DNA from: Mesorhizobium sp. Root102
GTDB taxonomy: Bacteria > Pseudomonadota > Alphaproteobacteria > Rhizobiales > Rhizobiaceae
DNA: 43,013 bases
Assembly: GCF_001425625.1 (NCBI RefSeq)
Contig: NZ_LMCP01000020.1
Location: 64,487 to 107,499 of the forward strand
Direction of reading: 5' to 3'
Shown here: positions 17,857 through 26,766 of the stretch, piece by piece
How the letters are laid out: each line of letters opens with the position of its first letter
Numbering within the stretch: the first letter of the stretch is position 1
The notes under the pieces: model-generated
The model's database searches: none
Seen by the model: only the letters and a program-made list of their open reading frames with translations
What the model was told of the DNA's origin: nothing
Translations under genes and position numbers: made by a program

Positions 17857-19041
17857 TCAGTCGAGCACAGAAACGATCGCCTTGGCGAGTTCGTCCATGC
17901 CGTCCTCGGGCAGACCGGCGACATTGATACGGCTGTCGCCGACCATGTAGACGCCGTGCTCGGCGCGCAGCCGCTCGACCTGCGCTTCCGTGAGGCCAAG
18001 GCGGGAAAACATGCCGCGATGGCTGGCAACGAAATCGAAGCGGTCGGAATTGGACTGCCGGCGCAACGCCTCGGCGAACTGGACGCGAAGCCTGAGCATG
18101 CGCAGGCGCATCTCTTCAAGCTCAGCCTCCCAGTCCGCACGCAAGGCGGCATCTTCCAGCACGATGCGCACCGCGGCAGCGCCATGGTCCGGCGGCATCG
18201 AATACATGGCGCGCGCCGCCGACAGCATCTGGCTCATCGCCACATCCGCCTGTGCGCCGTCCTTGGCCAGGATCATCGCCGCGCCGACACGGTCGCGGTA
18301 GACGGCGAAATTCTTCGAGCAGCTCGACGCGACGACCATTTCCGGAACTTTCGCGGCCAGCAGGCGCAAGCCGAGGGCGTCGGCCTCAAGGCCATCGCCA
18401 AAGCCTTGATAGGCGATGTCGACAAACGGCAGCAGCTCGCGCTCGACGACCAGATCGGTAACGGCAGCCCACTGGGCCGCATCCAGATTGGCGCCGGTCG
18501 GGTTGTGGCAGCAGCCATGCAGCAGCACGACGTCGCCGCTCTTTGCCGTCCGCAGCGCTGCCAGCATGTCGTCGGAACGAACGGCGCCCGAGGCCGCATC
18601 GAAATAGGGGTATTCGCGGATCTGCAGGCCGGCGGCGCGCATCACCGGCATGTGGTTCGGCCATGTCGGGTCCGACAGCCAGATGGTTGCATCGGAGCGT
18701 GTCCGCTTCAGCAGTTCCGCCACCAGCCGCAGCGCGCCGGAGCCGCCAGGCGCCTGTGCGGCGCGGATGCGCGTCATGTCGGCACCCGGACCGAAGGCGA
18801 GCTTGGCCATCACAGTGGTGAATCCGGTATCGCCGGCAAGGCCAAGATAGGTCTTGGTGTCCTGACCCTGTAGCAGCCGCTTTTCGGCTTCGCGCACCGC
18901 GCGCATGACCGGTGTCTTGCCGTCGCGATCCTTGTAGACGCCGACGCCGAGGTCGACCTTGTCGGGGCGCGGGTCGGCGCGATAAAGGCCTATCAGGGCC
19001 AGGATCTTGTCGGCTGGGGCGGGCTGCAAGGCTTCAAACAT
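17857..19041 (-). CDS. Aromatic amino acid aminotransferase (class I PLP)
   Basis: A 394-residue fold-type I transaminase of the aspartate/tyrosine aminotransferase (AspC/TyrB) subgroup. Visible signatures are KVDLGVGVYKDRDGKTPVM near the N-terminus, the PLP Lys in SSCSKNFAVYRDRVGA, HGCCHNPTGANL and the C-terminal SRINVAGLPEDGMDELAK with the substrate-carboxylate Arg region. It probably transfers amino groups between aromatic or dicarboxylic amino acids and 2-oxoglutarate. Which substrate is preferred cannot be told. The start is set at ATG 19041 (MFEALQPAPADKILAL). The open frame upstream has no family character. Confidence 0.9.
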   Translation of the reverse strand: MFEALQPAPADKILALIGLYRADPRPDKVDLGVGVYKDRDGKTPVMRAVREAEKRLLQGQDTKTYLGLAGDTGFTTVMAKLAFGPGADMTRIRAAQAPGGSGALRLVAELLKRTRSDATIWLSDPTWPNHMPVMRAAGLQIREYPYFDAASGAVRSDDMLAALRTAKSGDVVLLHGCCHNPTGANLDAAQWAAVTDLVVERELLPFVDIAYQGFGDGLEADALGLRLLAAKVPEMVVASSCSKNFAVYRDRVGAAMILAKDGAQADVAMSQMLSAARAMYSMPPDHGAAAVRIVLEDAALRADWEAELEEMRLRMLRLRVQFAEALRRQSNSDRFDFVASHRGMFSRLGLTEAQVERLRAEHGVYMVGDSRINVAGLPEDGMDELAKAIVSVLD

Positions 19042-19230
19042 CGATACGGCTCCAATGGCGGCGGAGTGATACGCAAATCGGCCGCGTTTCGCCAGCGCTT
19101 TTCCTGCCGCCTCAGCCGATGCAAAGCTTGATGCCGGTGTCAGCAGCGGTTCAAAGGATGAGCAGAAGCGAACGATGTGCTCCAGCGAACCCAGCGAAAA
19201 ATTTGGCAGGGCAGGGATTAAAATCCCCAC

Positions 19231-19779
19231 ATGCTCCGTAAACAGGACATGAAACCGTCGATGCCGCGCTTTGACATCATAGGACAGCTCGGTTCGCTGC
19301 GCCGCTACGCGCGCTCGCTGACGCGCGACAGCACGGACGCCGAGGATCTCGTGCAGGACGCGCTGGTGCGTGCCTATGAGCGGCGCGGCACCTTCCGCTC
19401 CGGTGGAAATCTGCGCGCTTGGCTGCTGTCGATCGTCCACAACGCCTTCATCGACAAAATGCGGTCCCGCAGGTCCGAAGCGGCGCGCGTCGAACAGGCC
19501 GGATACCTTGCCGAGGGCAGCACACCGGCGCCGCAGGAACATTCGGTGCGCCTGGCGCAGGTACGCGAAGCCTTTTTCAGCCTGCCGGAAGAACAGCGTT
19601 CAGCGCTGCACCTCGTTGCCATCGAAGGCCTTTCCTACAGCCAAGCCGCCGATGCAAGCGGCGTGCCGCTGGGTACGCTGATGTCACGCATTGGCAGGGC
19701 GCGCGCCGCACTGCGCGAGATGGAGGCGGCTCCCGCGAAGGCGAAAAACCATCTCAAGATCGTTGGAGGCCCGTCATGA
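19231..19779 (+). CDS. ECF-type RNA polymerase sigma factor
   Basis: A 182-residue sigma-70 family factor with region 2 (LRRYARSLTRDSTDAEDLVQ and the LRAWLLSIVHNAFIDKMR promoter-melting part) and region 4 (FFSLPEEQRSALHLVAIEGL followed by the helix-turn-helix ASGVPLGTLMSRIGRARAAL). Regions 1 and 3 are missing, which defines an ECF factor. The ATG at 19231 is used. ATGs at 19249 and 19261 are also possible and none has a clear ribosome site. The downstream anti-sigma gene overlaps by four bases, so the two are a coupled regulator pair. The stimulus is unknown. Confidence 0.9.
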   Translation: MLRKQDMKPSMPRFDIIGQLGSLRRYARSLTRDSTDAEDLVQDALVRAYERRGTFRSGGNLRAWLLSIVHNAFIDKMRSRRSEAARVEQAGYLAEGSTPAPQEHSVRLAQVREAFFSLPEEQRSALHLVAIEGLSYSQAADASGVPLGTLMSRIGRARAALREMEAAPAKAKNHLKIVGGPS

Positions 19780-20549
19780 CAGCAACTGTCGATCCCGTGA
19801 CGGATATCGACCTCGACGCCTATGTCGACGACCAGGTCGACGTCACCCGCCGCATCGAGGTCGAGGCTTTTCTGTCCGCTCGGCCGGAGGCCGCGGCACG
19901 CGTGATGTCGGATCTCAGAACCCGCGATGAACTGCGCGTGGCGCTTGCCGGCTCCAAGGGCATGGCGCGGCCCGCGACCGCCGATGCCGCGCGACGGCTG
20001 GAGAGGGCGCTTGCGCGCGGCCACATCTTCGGTGTGTTGCAGCGTGCTGCGGCGGTCGCCGCCTTCGTGGCCGCCGGTTGGCTGGCGAACGGCATAATCG
20101 GGCCGATGTCGGTGACCAAGGTCGTCGCCTCGCCGCAGTCGCCTGCCTATGTCGACGAGGCGGTGCGGGCCCACAGGACGACGCTGGTGCGCGAGAGCAT
20201 GCCCTCGCAGCCGGAAGCGCCCAATTACAACGCCGGCGAGATCCGCGCCGCGACCGCCATCGTCATGCCGTCACTGCCGGCGGACTGGAAGGTCCGCGAC
20301 GTGCAGATCTATCCGTCGCGCTTTGGCCCGAGCGTCGAGATGGCGGTCGAGACGAAGGACATGGGACTGGTGTCGCTGTTTGCGATCCGGCCCGGAACCT
20401 TCGACGTCGTCAAGCCGACCATCGCGCCATCGGGCGATATTTCCTCGGCTTATTTCCAGGTCGGCGAGGTCGCCTATGCGGTGGTCGGACGGAGCGAGGT
20501 CCACGACCTCGATCGCGCCGCCGAGACGCTCGCCAGAACGTTGTACTGA
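19776..20549 (+). CDS. Membrane-anchored anti-sigma factor
   Basis: A 257-residue protein with a short N-terminal anti-sigma-like region (LDAYVDDQVDVTRRIEVEAF), one membrane segment at about residues 87-109 and a periplasmic C-terminal domain of about 145 residues. The zinc motif HxxxCxxC of ZAS-type anti-sigma factors is not present. It most likely holds the upstream sigma factor at the membrane until a periplasmic signal releases it. The ATG overlaps the sigma gene stop, a typical sigma/anti-sigma layout. The nature of the C-terminal sensor is not recognisable. Confidence 0.8.
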   Translation: MTATVDPVTDIDLDAYVDDQVDVTRRIEVEAFLSARPEAAARVMSDLRTRDELRVALAGSKGMARPATADAARRLERALARGHIFGVLQRAAAVAAFVAAGWLANGIIGPMSVTKVVASPQSPAYVDEAVRAHRTTLVRESMPSQPEAPNYNAGEIRAATAIVMPSLPADWKVRDVQIYPSRFGPSVEMAVETKDMGLVSLFAIRPGTFDVVKPTIAPSGDISSAYFQVGEVAYAVVGRSEVHDLDRAAETLARTLY

Positions 20550-20571
20550 CCGATCCACAAGGAGAACGCAA

Positions 20572-21288
20572 ATGAACACCCCCAATCTGGGATACCGCGT
20601 CGGCGCCGGCGCCCAAACCGGAGCCATCTTCGACGAGGGCCTGCGCCAGCACATGCTGCGCGTCTACAACTACATGGGCGTTGGCCTGGTGGTCACCGGC
20701 CTGGTCGCCTTCATGATATCGTCGACGCCGGCGCTCTACGTGCCAATCTTCTCCAGCCCGCTGAAATGGGTGGTGATGCTGGCGCCGCTCGCCTTCGTCA
20801 TGCTGTTCTCGTTCAAGATGCAGACCATGTCGGCGGCCAGCGCCCAGGCGATGTTCTGGGCTTTCTGCGCGGTCATGGGCCTGTCGCTCGCCTCCGTGTT
20901 CCTGGTCTTCACCGGAACCAGCATCGCGCGCACCTTCTTCATCGCCGCCACCATGTTCGGCGCCACCAGCCTCTACGGCTACACGACCAAGCGCGACCTG
21001 ACCCAGTTCTCGTCGTTCATGATCATGGGCCTGATCGGCGTGGTGATCGCCAGCATCGTCAACATCTTCCTCGGCTCGACCGCGCTGCAGTTCGCCATCT
21101 CGGTGATCGGCATTGGCGTGTTCATCGGCCTGACCGCCTGGGACACGCAGACGATCAAGGAACAGTATGCCGAGAACTTCGACGCTGAATCGCGCCAGAA
21201 GCTCGCCGTCTTCGGCGCCTTCTCGCTCTATCTGAACTTCATCAACATCTTCCAGCTGTTGCTGAATTTCACCGGCGAACGCGAGTAA
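20572..21288 (+). CDS. Bax inhibitor-1/YccA family membrane protein
   Basis: A 238-residue protein with seven hydrophobic segments starting near residue 30 and a final one ending about residue 235. Family signatures are ALYVPIFSSPLKWVVMLAPL, the long MQTMSAASAQAMFWAFCAVMG run and GLTAWDTQTIKEQYAE near the C-terminus, with conserved Asp residues. Members are pH-sensitive calcium-leak channels or modulators of membrane proteases. The bacterial role is unsettled. A ribosome site AAGGAGAA precedes the ATG by six bases. It follows the anti-sigma gene by 22 bases and ends in a good terminator, so it may be read with the sigma operon. Confidence 0.92.
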   Translation: MNTPNLGYRVGAGAQTGAIFDEGLRQHMLRVYNYMGVGLVVTGLVAFMISSTPALYVPIFSSPLKWVVMLAPLAFVMLFSFKMQTMSAASAQAMFWAFCAVMGLSLASVFLVFTGTSIARTFFIAATMFGATSLYGYTTKRDLTQFSSFMIMGLIGVVIASIVNIFLGSTALQFAISVIGIGVFIGLTAWDTQTIKEQYAENFDAESRQKLAVFGAFSLYLNFINIFQLLLNFTGERE

Positions 21289-21321
21289 TCCGGACCGTAG
21301 CAGGCAACGCTACGCATCTTG

Positions 21322-21356
21322 CCGTGGCCGGAGGGCAACCTCGGGCCACGGTTTTC
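21322..21356 (+). terminator. Rho-independent terminator after the BI-1 gene
   Basis: A perfect 8-base stem CCGTGGCC (21322-21329) and GGCCACGG (21344-21351) is followed by TTTTCTATTT. It lies 34 bases after the stop. Confidence 0.75.
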
Positions 21357-21493
21357 TATTTGAGGCAGCACCTTTCATGCTGTGCCGTGGATCATTCATC
21401 GCGGCTGACCGAGACGCGATGTAGATCTGCCGCTCTTGAGTTCACACGTCGCCTTTTGCTAGCCTGCCGGCCACGCCCCACTCGCGAGGACGC

Positions 21494-22366
21494 ATGGAAC
21501 AGGACAGCCTGACGCTTCACGGTGACGGCATCTCGGCGACTGTCGTCGGGCAGGGCGCCGAACTGGTCTCCCTGCGCGGTGCCGACGGCACAGAGTTTCT
21601 GTGGCAGGCCGGCCCGGAATGGCGGCGTCACTCGCCGGTGCTGTTCCCGATCGTCGGGCGGCTGAAGGGCGACCAGTTGCATCATCAAGGCCAGACCTAT
21701 CCGATGACGCAGCATGGGTTCGCGCGCGACAAGCCGTTTGCCTGGGCGCAGAGGGAGCCAGGGGCCTGCACGCTGGTCCTCACCGACGACGCCGATACCC
21801 GTGCGCACTACCCCTTCGCCTTTCGCCTGGCGGTGACCTACACATTGGACCGCCGTCAGCTTGATGTGACATTCGACATCACCAACACCGGCGATGAGCT
21901 GCTGCCGGCATCGATCGGGGCGCACCCGGCGTTCAATTGGCCCTTGCTGCAGGATCTGGCCAAGACGGATTGCCGGCTGACCTTTGCCGATGACGAGCCG
22001 GCGCCGATCCGCCGGCTGAAGGACGGCCTGCTGCTGAAAACACCACAGCCGACGCCTGTCGAAGGCAAAACTCTAGCGCTCTCCGAACGGTTGTTTGACG
22101 AGGACGCCGTGATCATGGACCAGCCAGCCAGCACCAGTGTGCGTTATGCCGCTGAGCGTGGTCCGGCCCTGGAGATGTCGTGGCAGGGATTTCGGGAATT
22201 GGGCATCTGGTCAAAGCCGGGTGGCGCGCCATTCCTGTGCATCGAACCCTGGCACGGCATCGCAAGCCCGGTGGATTTCGACGGCGATTTTGTCGACAAG
22301 CCGGGCCTGATGCTGATCGCACCTGCAGCAAAGCGCGTGCTGAGCTATCAGATACGGCTGCTGTGA
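21494..22366 (+). CDS. Aldose 1-epimerase family protein
   Basis: A 290-residue galactose mutarotase-fold protein. Conserved features are the beta-strand start GAELVSLRGADGTEFLWQAG, PVLFPIVGRLKGD, MTQHGFARDKPF with a conserved His, GAHPAFNWPL with a second His, and the C-terminal CIEPWHGIASP with Glu. These match the Lac-X-like/YeaD-related branch rather than classical GalM, so the sugar is unknown. It would interconvert alpha and beta anomers of a hexose or hexose phosphate. The gene has its own spacing after the upstream terminator and is followed 40 bases later by a GST gene on the same strand. Confidence 0.85.
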   Translation: MEQDSLTLHGDGISATVVGQGAELVSLRGADGTEFLWQAGPEWRRHSPVLFPIVGRLKGDQLHHQGQTYPMTQHGFARDKPFAWAQREPGACTLVLTDDADTRAHYPFAFRLAVTYTLDRRQLDVTFDITNTGDELLPASIGAHPAFNWPLLQDLAKTDCRLTFADDEPAPIRRLKDGLLLKTPQPTPVEGKTLALSERLFDEDAVIMDQPASTSVRYAAERGPALEMSWQGFRELGIWSKPGGAPFLCIEPWHGIASPVDFDGDFVDKPGLMLIAPAAKRVLSYQIRLL

Positions 22367-22406
22367 CGCCCTTGATCGGCAGATCCGCCCACACCGACGG
22401 TGCCCG

Positions 22407-23066
22407 ATGAAGCTGTATTTCAGCCGCAATCCCAATCCTCGACTCGTGGTCGCTGTGGCACGCTATCTCGATGCGAAAGTCGACTTTGAATTCGCCTCGC
22501 CATTCGCTCCAGGGCAAGCGGAGAAATATCGCCCGCTAAATCCCAATCTCTCGCTGCCCATCCTTGTGGAAGATGGGAAAAGTCTTTGGGAGGCAGACGC
22601 CATAGCCTGCCGGCTGTCACGCGATGCGCATTCGGATTTCTGGCGCACCGGCGATGACGAACCCGAGATGATCCGGTGGCTCAGCTGGGGCAAGGAGCAC
22701 TTCGCATTCGCTTGCGACACGGTGCATTTCGAACGTGGGACCAAACAGCGGTACGGCATAGGCCCGATCGATCAGGAGCGGGTGGAAGAGGGGCTAAGAC
22801 ATTTCCGCACGGCCGCTGCAATACTGGAGGCCGTGCTTGCCGAGCGGCAATGGCTGGTAGGGAATTCGGTTTCCTTTGCCGACTTCCGAATGGCGACCTT
22901 TCTGCCGTTCAACGATGTCGCCAGATTGCCGCTCGATGATTATCCCGCTGTCAGGCGCTGGTATCGTCGGCTTGAAGAGATCGACGCCTGGCGCGATCCG
23001 TTCAAAGGGTTGGATGCACCTGAATTGCCGCCGGTGCCGCGAGCGGCAGTTGCGGATCAGGGGTGA
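22407..23066 (+). CDS. Glutathione S-transferase family protein
   Basis: A 219-residue two-domain protein. The N-terminal thioredoxin-like half (about 1-75) contains MKLYFSRNPNPRLVVAVARY, the cis-Pro region LNPNLSLPILVED and the glutathione-binding end LWEADAIACRLS. The alpha-helical C-terminal half has the N-capping motif region VSFADFRMATFLPF and ends in a Pro-rich tail. It could conjugate glutathione or act as a redox helper. The substrate is not inferable. The start at ATG 22407 fits the family. Confidence 0.88.
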   Translation: MKLYFSRNPNPRLVVAVARYLDAKVDFEFASPFAPGQAEKYRPLNPNLSLPILVEDGKSLWEADAIACRLSRDAHSDFWRTGDDEPEMIRWLSWGKEHFAFACDTVHFERGTKQRYGIGPIDQERVEEGLRHFRTAAAILEAVLAERQWLVGNSVSFADFRMATFLPFNDVARLPLDDYPAVRRWYRRLEEIDAWRDPFKGLDAPELPPVPRAAVADQG

Positions 23067-23130
23067 GGGGAACGCGAAGCGCCGCGCAGGAGGTCGCGGC
23101 CTACCAAGGCAATGACGTGCGGGAGATCGA

Positions 23131-23764
23131 ATGAAAATTTATGTGCTGAACGTGGTGGAAGGACAGGAATGGGTCCTTCCTCGACAGGCGGACGACTACC
23201 AGCTGTTCTCGAGCCTGTGCGGCCAGAAGCAGACACGATGGCATCCGCCCCAGATGGAAATCCTGCGCCAACACGACGACGGCACGCTCCGGCACTATTC
23301 AGATTTTCCATGGCTTGGCGAGCACGTACTCATCCTGCGGGCGAGGGCGTTGAAGTTGCTTCGGCCAACCCTCGAACCGTACGGTGAATTCCTGTCGCTT
23401 CGTTCTGACCAGGCCATATCGCTCTGCGCTTGACGAAGAACGCTCAAAGATCGTTCGCTTCGACGATGGCGGGATAATGGTGATCGAAAGCCTCGTCCTT
23501 CGACCGGACGCAATCGGCGGTACCGAGATATTCAAGCTGCCCGAGCGTGCCGGCAGAGTACGAATATCCGAAATCTATCTGCAGGAGACGATCGTGCGCC
23601 GGATCGGGGAGCTTGGGCTCAAGGGCATTGCTTTCAACATGGTCTGGAGCGACGAGCCGGTCGGACAAGACAGGATCGAATATCCCTGTGTGGCAAAGGA
23701 CATTTCACCCGCAAGCTCGCTCAACCGCCTTTGGGCCGGTCTACGGCGAAGAGCAGGGTTGTGA
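23131..23764 (+). pseudogene. Broken Imm11-family (DUF1629) gene
   Basis: Two overlapping frames together make one recognisable protein. The first, 23131-23433, begins MKIYVLNVVEGQEWVLP and ends shortly after LEPYGEFLSL. The second frame continues from about 23420 with ALDEERSKIVRFDDGG and reaches a stop at 23762-23764. In intact relatives, from memory, about 15-17 residues separate the LPL-type and ALDEERS segments. Here only 25 bases do, so an internal deletion removed several codons and shifted the frame. Imm11 proteins are predicted immunity proteins for polymorphic toxins, but no toxin gene is nearby. A sequencing error would not explain the missing codons. Confidence 0.6.
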
Positions 23765-23766
23765 TT

Positions 23767-24678
23767 TCAAACCTGCCGGACGACGGTGCCGATCACGTTG
23801 ACGAGAAGGCGCGCGGCGGTCAGGGCTGACAGGCCGTCAATGTCGGCGGGGGGATAGAACTCCACCAGGTCGAATCCTGCGATCCTGGCCCGCCTGCCAA
23901 GGCCGGCGACCAGGTCGATCACCTGCGTGTAGGTGAGGCCGCCGGGCGTCCGCGCCGCCACGCCCGGCATGATGCTTGGATCGAGGCTGTCGCAGTCGAA
24001 GGTGACGACGACCCGCGCGCCTTCCGGAATATGCCGCAGTGCGGCTTCGACGCCCTGGGCGTGGACCTCGCGGGCGGTCACGAAGCGGCTGCCATAGCGC
24101 CGCGCCGCTTCGATTTCGGTGAGGCGCGCGCTGCCGACGCTGCGCAGGCCGACCTGCACGATGCCGGCGACATGCGGCATCTCACTCGCCCGGCGCATCG
24201 GGCTCGAATAGCCGTAGCGTTCGCCATCCACCTCGTCGCGCCAGTCGATATGGGCGTCGATCTGCAGGACCCAGACCGGCCCGTGATCGGCAAAGCTGGC
24301 GAGGAACGGAATGGTCGCAGAACAGTCGCCGCCGAGCAGGATCGGCACAGACGGCAACGCCAGGATGTCGCGCATTTTCGCCTCGATCCGACCCCGGTTG
24401 CCGGCATTGTCATGCATCGTGGTCGGGACGTCGCCGGCGTCGATGCAAGAGACCGGCTTGCCGTCGAACAGCGGGCCGCCGAGATCGAAATCCCAATGCT
24501 CGATGAGCGCGGCATCGTCCTGGCTCGCAGCGCGGATGGCGTCGGCGGCCAAGGCATGGCCGCTGCTGTCCTTGCCGGGATAGGTGCTGCCGTGGCCGGC
24601 TCCGAAGATCACCGCACGGGGCACCCGGCCGTCTGCGAGGCGGTCGGGTAAGCCGAGAAAGGGAGGCGAGGGGGGCAT
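23767..24678 (-). CDS. Ureohydrolase (agmatinase/arginase family)
   Basis: A 303-residue metallohydrolase of the arginase/agmatinase fold, which cleaves guanidino groups to urea plus an amine. Metal-binding signatures are DAHIDW (141-146), FDCDSLDPSIMPG (228-240) and the GGD motif at 116-120. That motif reads GGDCS, so the usual metal-ligand His is a Cys. The C-terminal GFDLVEFYPPAD is typical of agmatinases. It lies 135 bases downstream of the sugar-type ABC transporter operon on the same strand and may be co-transcribed. Agmatine, guanidinobutyrate and arginine are all possible substrates. Confidence 0.85.
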   Translation of the reverse strand: MPPSPPFLGLPDRLADGRVPRAVIFGAGHGSTYPGKDSSGHALAADAIRAASQDDAALIEHWDFDLGGPLFDGKPVSCIDAGDVPTTMHDNAGNRGRIEAKMRDILALPSVPILLGGDCSATIPFLASFADHGPVWVLQIDAHIDWRDEVDGERYGYSSPMRRASEMPHVAGIVQVGLRSVGSARLTEIEAARRYGSRFVTAREVHAQGVEAALRHIPEGARVVVTFDCDSLDPSIMPGVAARTPGGLTYTQVIDLVAGLGRRARIAGFDLVEFYPPADIDGLSALTAARLLVNVIGTVVRQV

Positions 24679-24813
24679 TTCTTGATAGGTCCTGATGATG
24701 GTTTAGCTGAAATTTCGGTGTTGCCGGCACCTATCGACCGGCCGCCTGGTGCCCTTCATCGGGCATTCCCGGCCGCCGGGAAAATGCTTCATGATTGCGC
24801 AAAGGTGAGGGTG

Positions 24814-25707
24814 CTATTCCTTCACCGCGCCGGTCATCGAGGAAACGTAGTGCTCGACAAAGAACGAATAGAGCACCACGACCGGCAAGGAGCCGATCAG
24901 CGCTCCCGCCATCAGTGCCCCCCATTCATAGACGTCGGAGCGGACAAGCTCCGTGAGCACCCCGACCGGTACTGTCTTGTTTTCGGACGATTGGATGAAC
25001 GTCAGGGCATAGATGAACTCGTTCCATGAGAGGGTGAATGCGAATATGCCGGCTGAGATCAGGCCGGGCACCGACAGTGGCAGTACGATCTTGGTGAGGA
25101 TCTGCCACCGGCTCGCCCCGTCAATCAGCGCGCATTCTTCCAGTTCGAACGGGATGGAACGGAAGTACCCCATCAGAAGCCAGGTGCAGAACGGGATCAG
25201 GAAGGTTGGGTAGGTGAGGATGAGCGCAAAGGGCGTGTCGTAGAGCCCAAGGTTGAACACCATCACAGACAGCGGGATGAACAGGATCGAAGGCGGCACA
25301 AGATAGGCCAGGAAGACTGCGAGACCGACCTGACGTGCCCCGGAAAACCGTAGCCGTTCGATCGCATAGGCCGCGAAAACTGCAGCCAGCAGCGACAGGA
25401 ACGTGGCGGCTGTCGAGATGATGACCGTGTTGAGCAGCCAGCCCGGATAAGACGTGTCGAAGAGGAGATAGCGGATGTGCTCCAAGGTCGGGTGCACGAC
25501 CCAGAACGGATTGAAATTTGCATAGTCGGTCATTTCGAGATTGGGCTTAACAGCCGTGATCGTCATCCAGTAAAACGGAAACAGCAGCACGATGACGAAC
25601 ACCAGCAACGGCAGATAGACCGTCACCACGCGGCGCGGCAGACTCTGAAGGTAACCCATGCCGCCTTCGTCGAGTTCCGGACGTTTCTTTTTTGCAATCG
25701 CGGTCAT
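24814..25707 (-). CDS. CUT1-family sugar ABC transporter permease (MalG-like)
   Basis: A 297-residue inner-membrane permease with six predicted membrane segments. The cytosolic coupling loop EECALIDGASRWQILTKIVLPLSVPGL is the EAA motif of binding-protein-dependent permeases. The N-terminal VIVLLFPFYWMTITAVKPN start is typical of MalG/UgpE-type proteins. The ATG at 25707 lies two bases after the stop of the upstream permease gene, and an in-frame extension further upstream would overlap that gene. Together with the other permease, the binding protein and the ATPase it forms a complete importer. The sugar is not known. Confidence 0.92.
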   Translation of the reverse strand: MTAIAKKKRPELDEGGMGYLQSLPRRVVTVYLPLLVFVIVLLFPFYWMTITAVKPNLEMTDYANFNPFWVVHPTLEHIRYLLFDTSYPGWLLNTVIISTAATFLSLLAAVFAAYAIERLRFSGARQVGLAVFLAYLVPPSILFIPLSVMVFNLGLYDTPFALILTYPTFLIPFCTWLLMGYFRSIPFELEECALIDGASRWQILTKIVLPLSVPGLISAGIFAFTLSWNEFIYALTFIQSSENKTVPVGVLTELVRSDVYEWGALMAGALIGSLPVVVLYSFFVEHYVSSMTGAVKE

Positions 25708-25709
25708 TG

Positions 25710-26660
25710 TCAGTCTCCGCCGCCCTGCTGCCATTTGCGGCGTTGCAGGCCGAAATAGCTGAACAGGATCGCTGCAAGCAGGAATGGGATCATGGCGACC
25801 GCGATTGCAGCGCCCTCGCCAAGCTGGCCTCCGGAAATGCCGCGCTGAAACGACAATGTCGCCATCAGATGGGTAGCATTCACCGGTCCGCCGCGGGTCA
25901 GCACATAGATCAACTGGAAATCGGTGAAGGTGAACAGCACGGAGAAGGTCATGGTGATGGCGATGATCGGCGTCAGCAGCGGCAGCGTCACATAGCGGAA
26001 CAATTGCCAGCGGCTGGCACCGTCAAGCGTCGCGGCCTCGTAGAGCGACTGCGGAATCGTCTGCAAGCCTGCAAGCAGTGTGATCGCCACGAAAGGAATG
26101 CCGCGCCAGACATTGGCGGCGATGACCGACGCCCGCGCGTTCGTCGGATCGCCGAGGAAATTGATGCGATGGTCAATAAGGCCCATCTGCTGCAGCGCCC
26201 AGGACAGGATCGAGAACTGCGCATCGTAGATCCACCAGAAGGCGATGGCCGACAGCACCGTCGGCACTACCCACGGCAGCAGGACAATCGCGCGGAAGAA
26301 CGATTTGAAGGGCAGGTTTTGATTGAGAATGAGAGCCAGCCAGAGGCCAAGCGCGAATTTCAGGATCGAGGCGCTGATCGTGTAGAGCAAGGTGTTGAAG
26401 ACGGAGAGCCAGAAGACGGCGTCGCTCCAAAGATATTCGTAGTTCTCGAGGCCGATGAAGATGCCGGGGCGGCCGATGCGTGCATCGGTGAAGCCAAGCC
26501 AGACGCCGAGGCCGAGCGGATAGGTCAGGAAGACAAGTAGCAGTGCCGCCGCCGGCAGCATGAAGCCGAAGCCAAGCGCGTTCCGGCTTTCGGCCAGTGA
26601 CGAGAGGCTCCGCGAGAGGATCGACGGACGCGGCTGAACGGCAGCAGAAGGCACGGCCAT
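25710..26660 (-). CDS. CUT1-family sugar ABC transporter permease (MalF/UgpA-like)
   Basis: A 316-residue permease with about six membrane segments. The EAA motif loop is YEAATLDGASRWQLFRYVTLPLL. The FLTYPLGLGVWLGFTD start and the LRGGP-like segment LTRGGPVNATH are typical of the MalF/UgpA side of CUT1 importers. ATG 26660 is preferred to an upstream ATG five codons earlier because a good AGGAG ribosome site stands seven bases before it. The gap to the binding-protein gene is 106 bases, a normal place for a processing or stabilising hairpin, though none was obvious. Confidence 0.92.
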   Translation of the reverse strand: MAVPSAAVQPRPSILSRSLSSLAESRNALGFGFMLPAAALLLVFLTYPLGLGVWLGFTDARIGRPGIFIGLENYEYLWSDAVFWLSVFNTLLYTISASILKFALGLWLALILNQNLPFKSFFRAIVLLPWVVPTVLSAIAFWWIYDAQFSILSWALQQMGLIDHRINFLGDPTNARASVIAANVWRGIPFVAITLLAGLQTIPQSLYEAATLDGASRWQLFRYVTLPLLTPIIAITMTFSVLFTFTDFQLIYVLTRGGPVNATHLMATLSFQRGISGGQLGEGAAIAVAMIPFLLAAILFSYFGLQRRKWQQGGGD

Positions 26661-26766
26661 GGGTTGGCTCCTCACGAAGTCTGGTGCATCGCGACCCGAG
26701 TGGCCGCCACGCGAATCCGGAACTTGGCCGGGCAGCGCGCTCGCGGGCTGCCCGGCTGCGCTGTGA

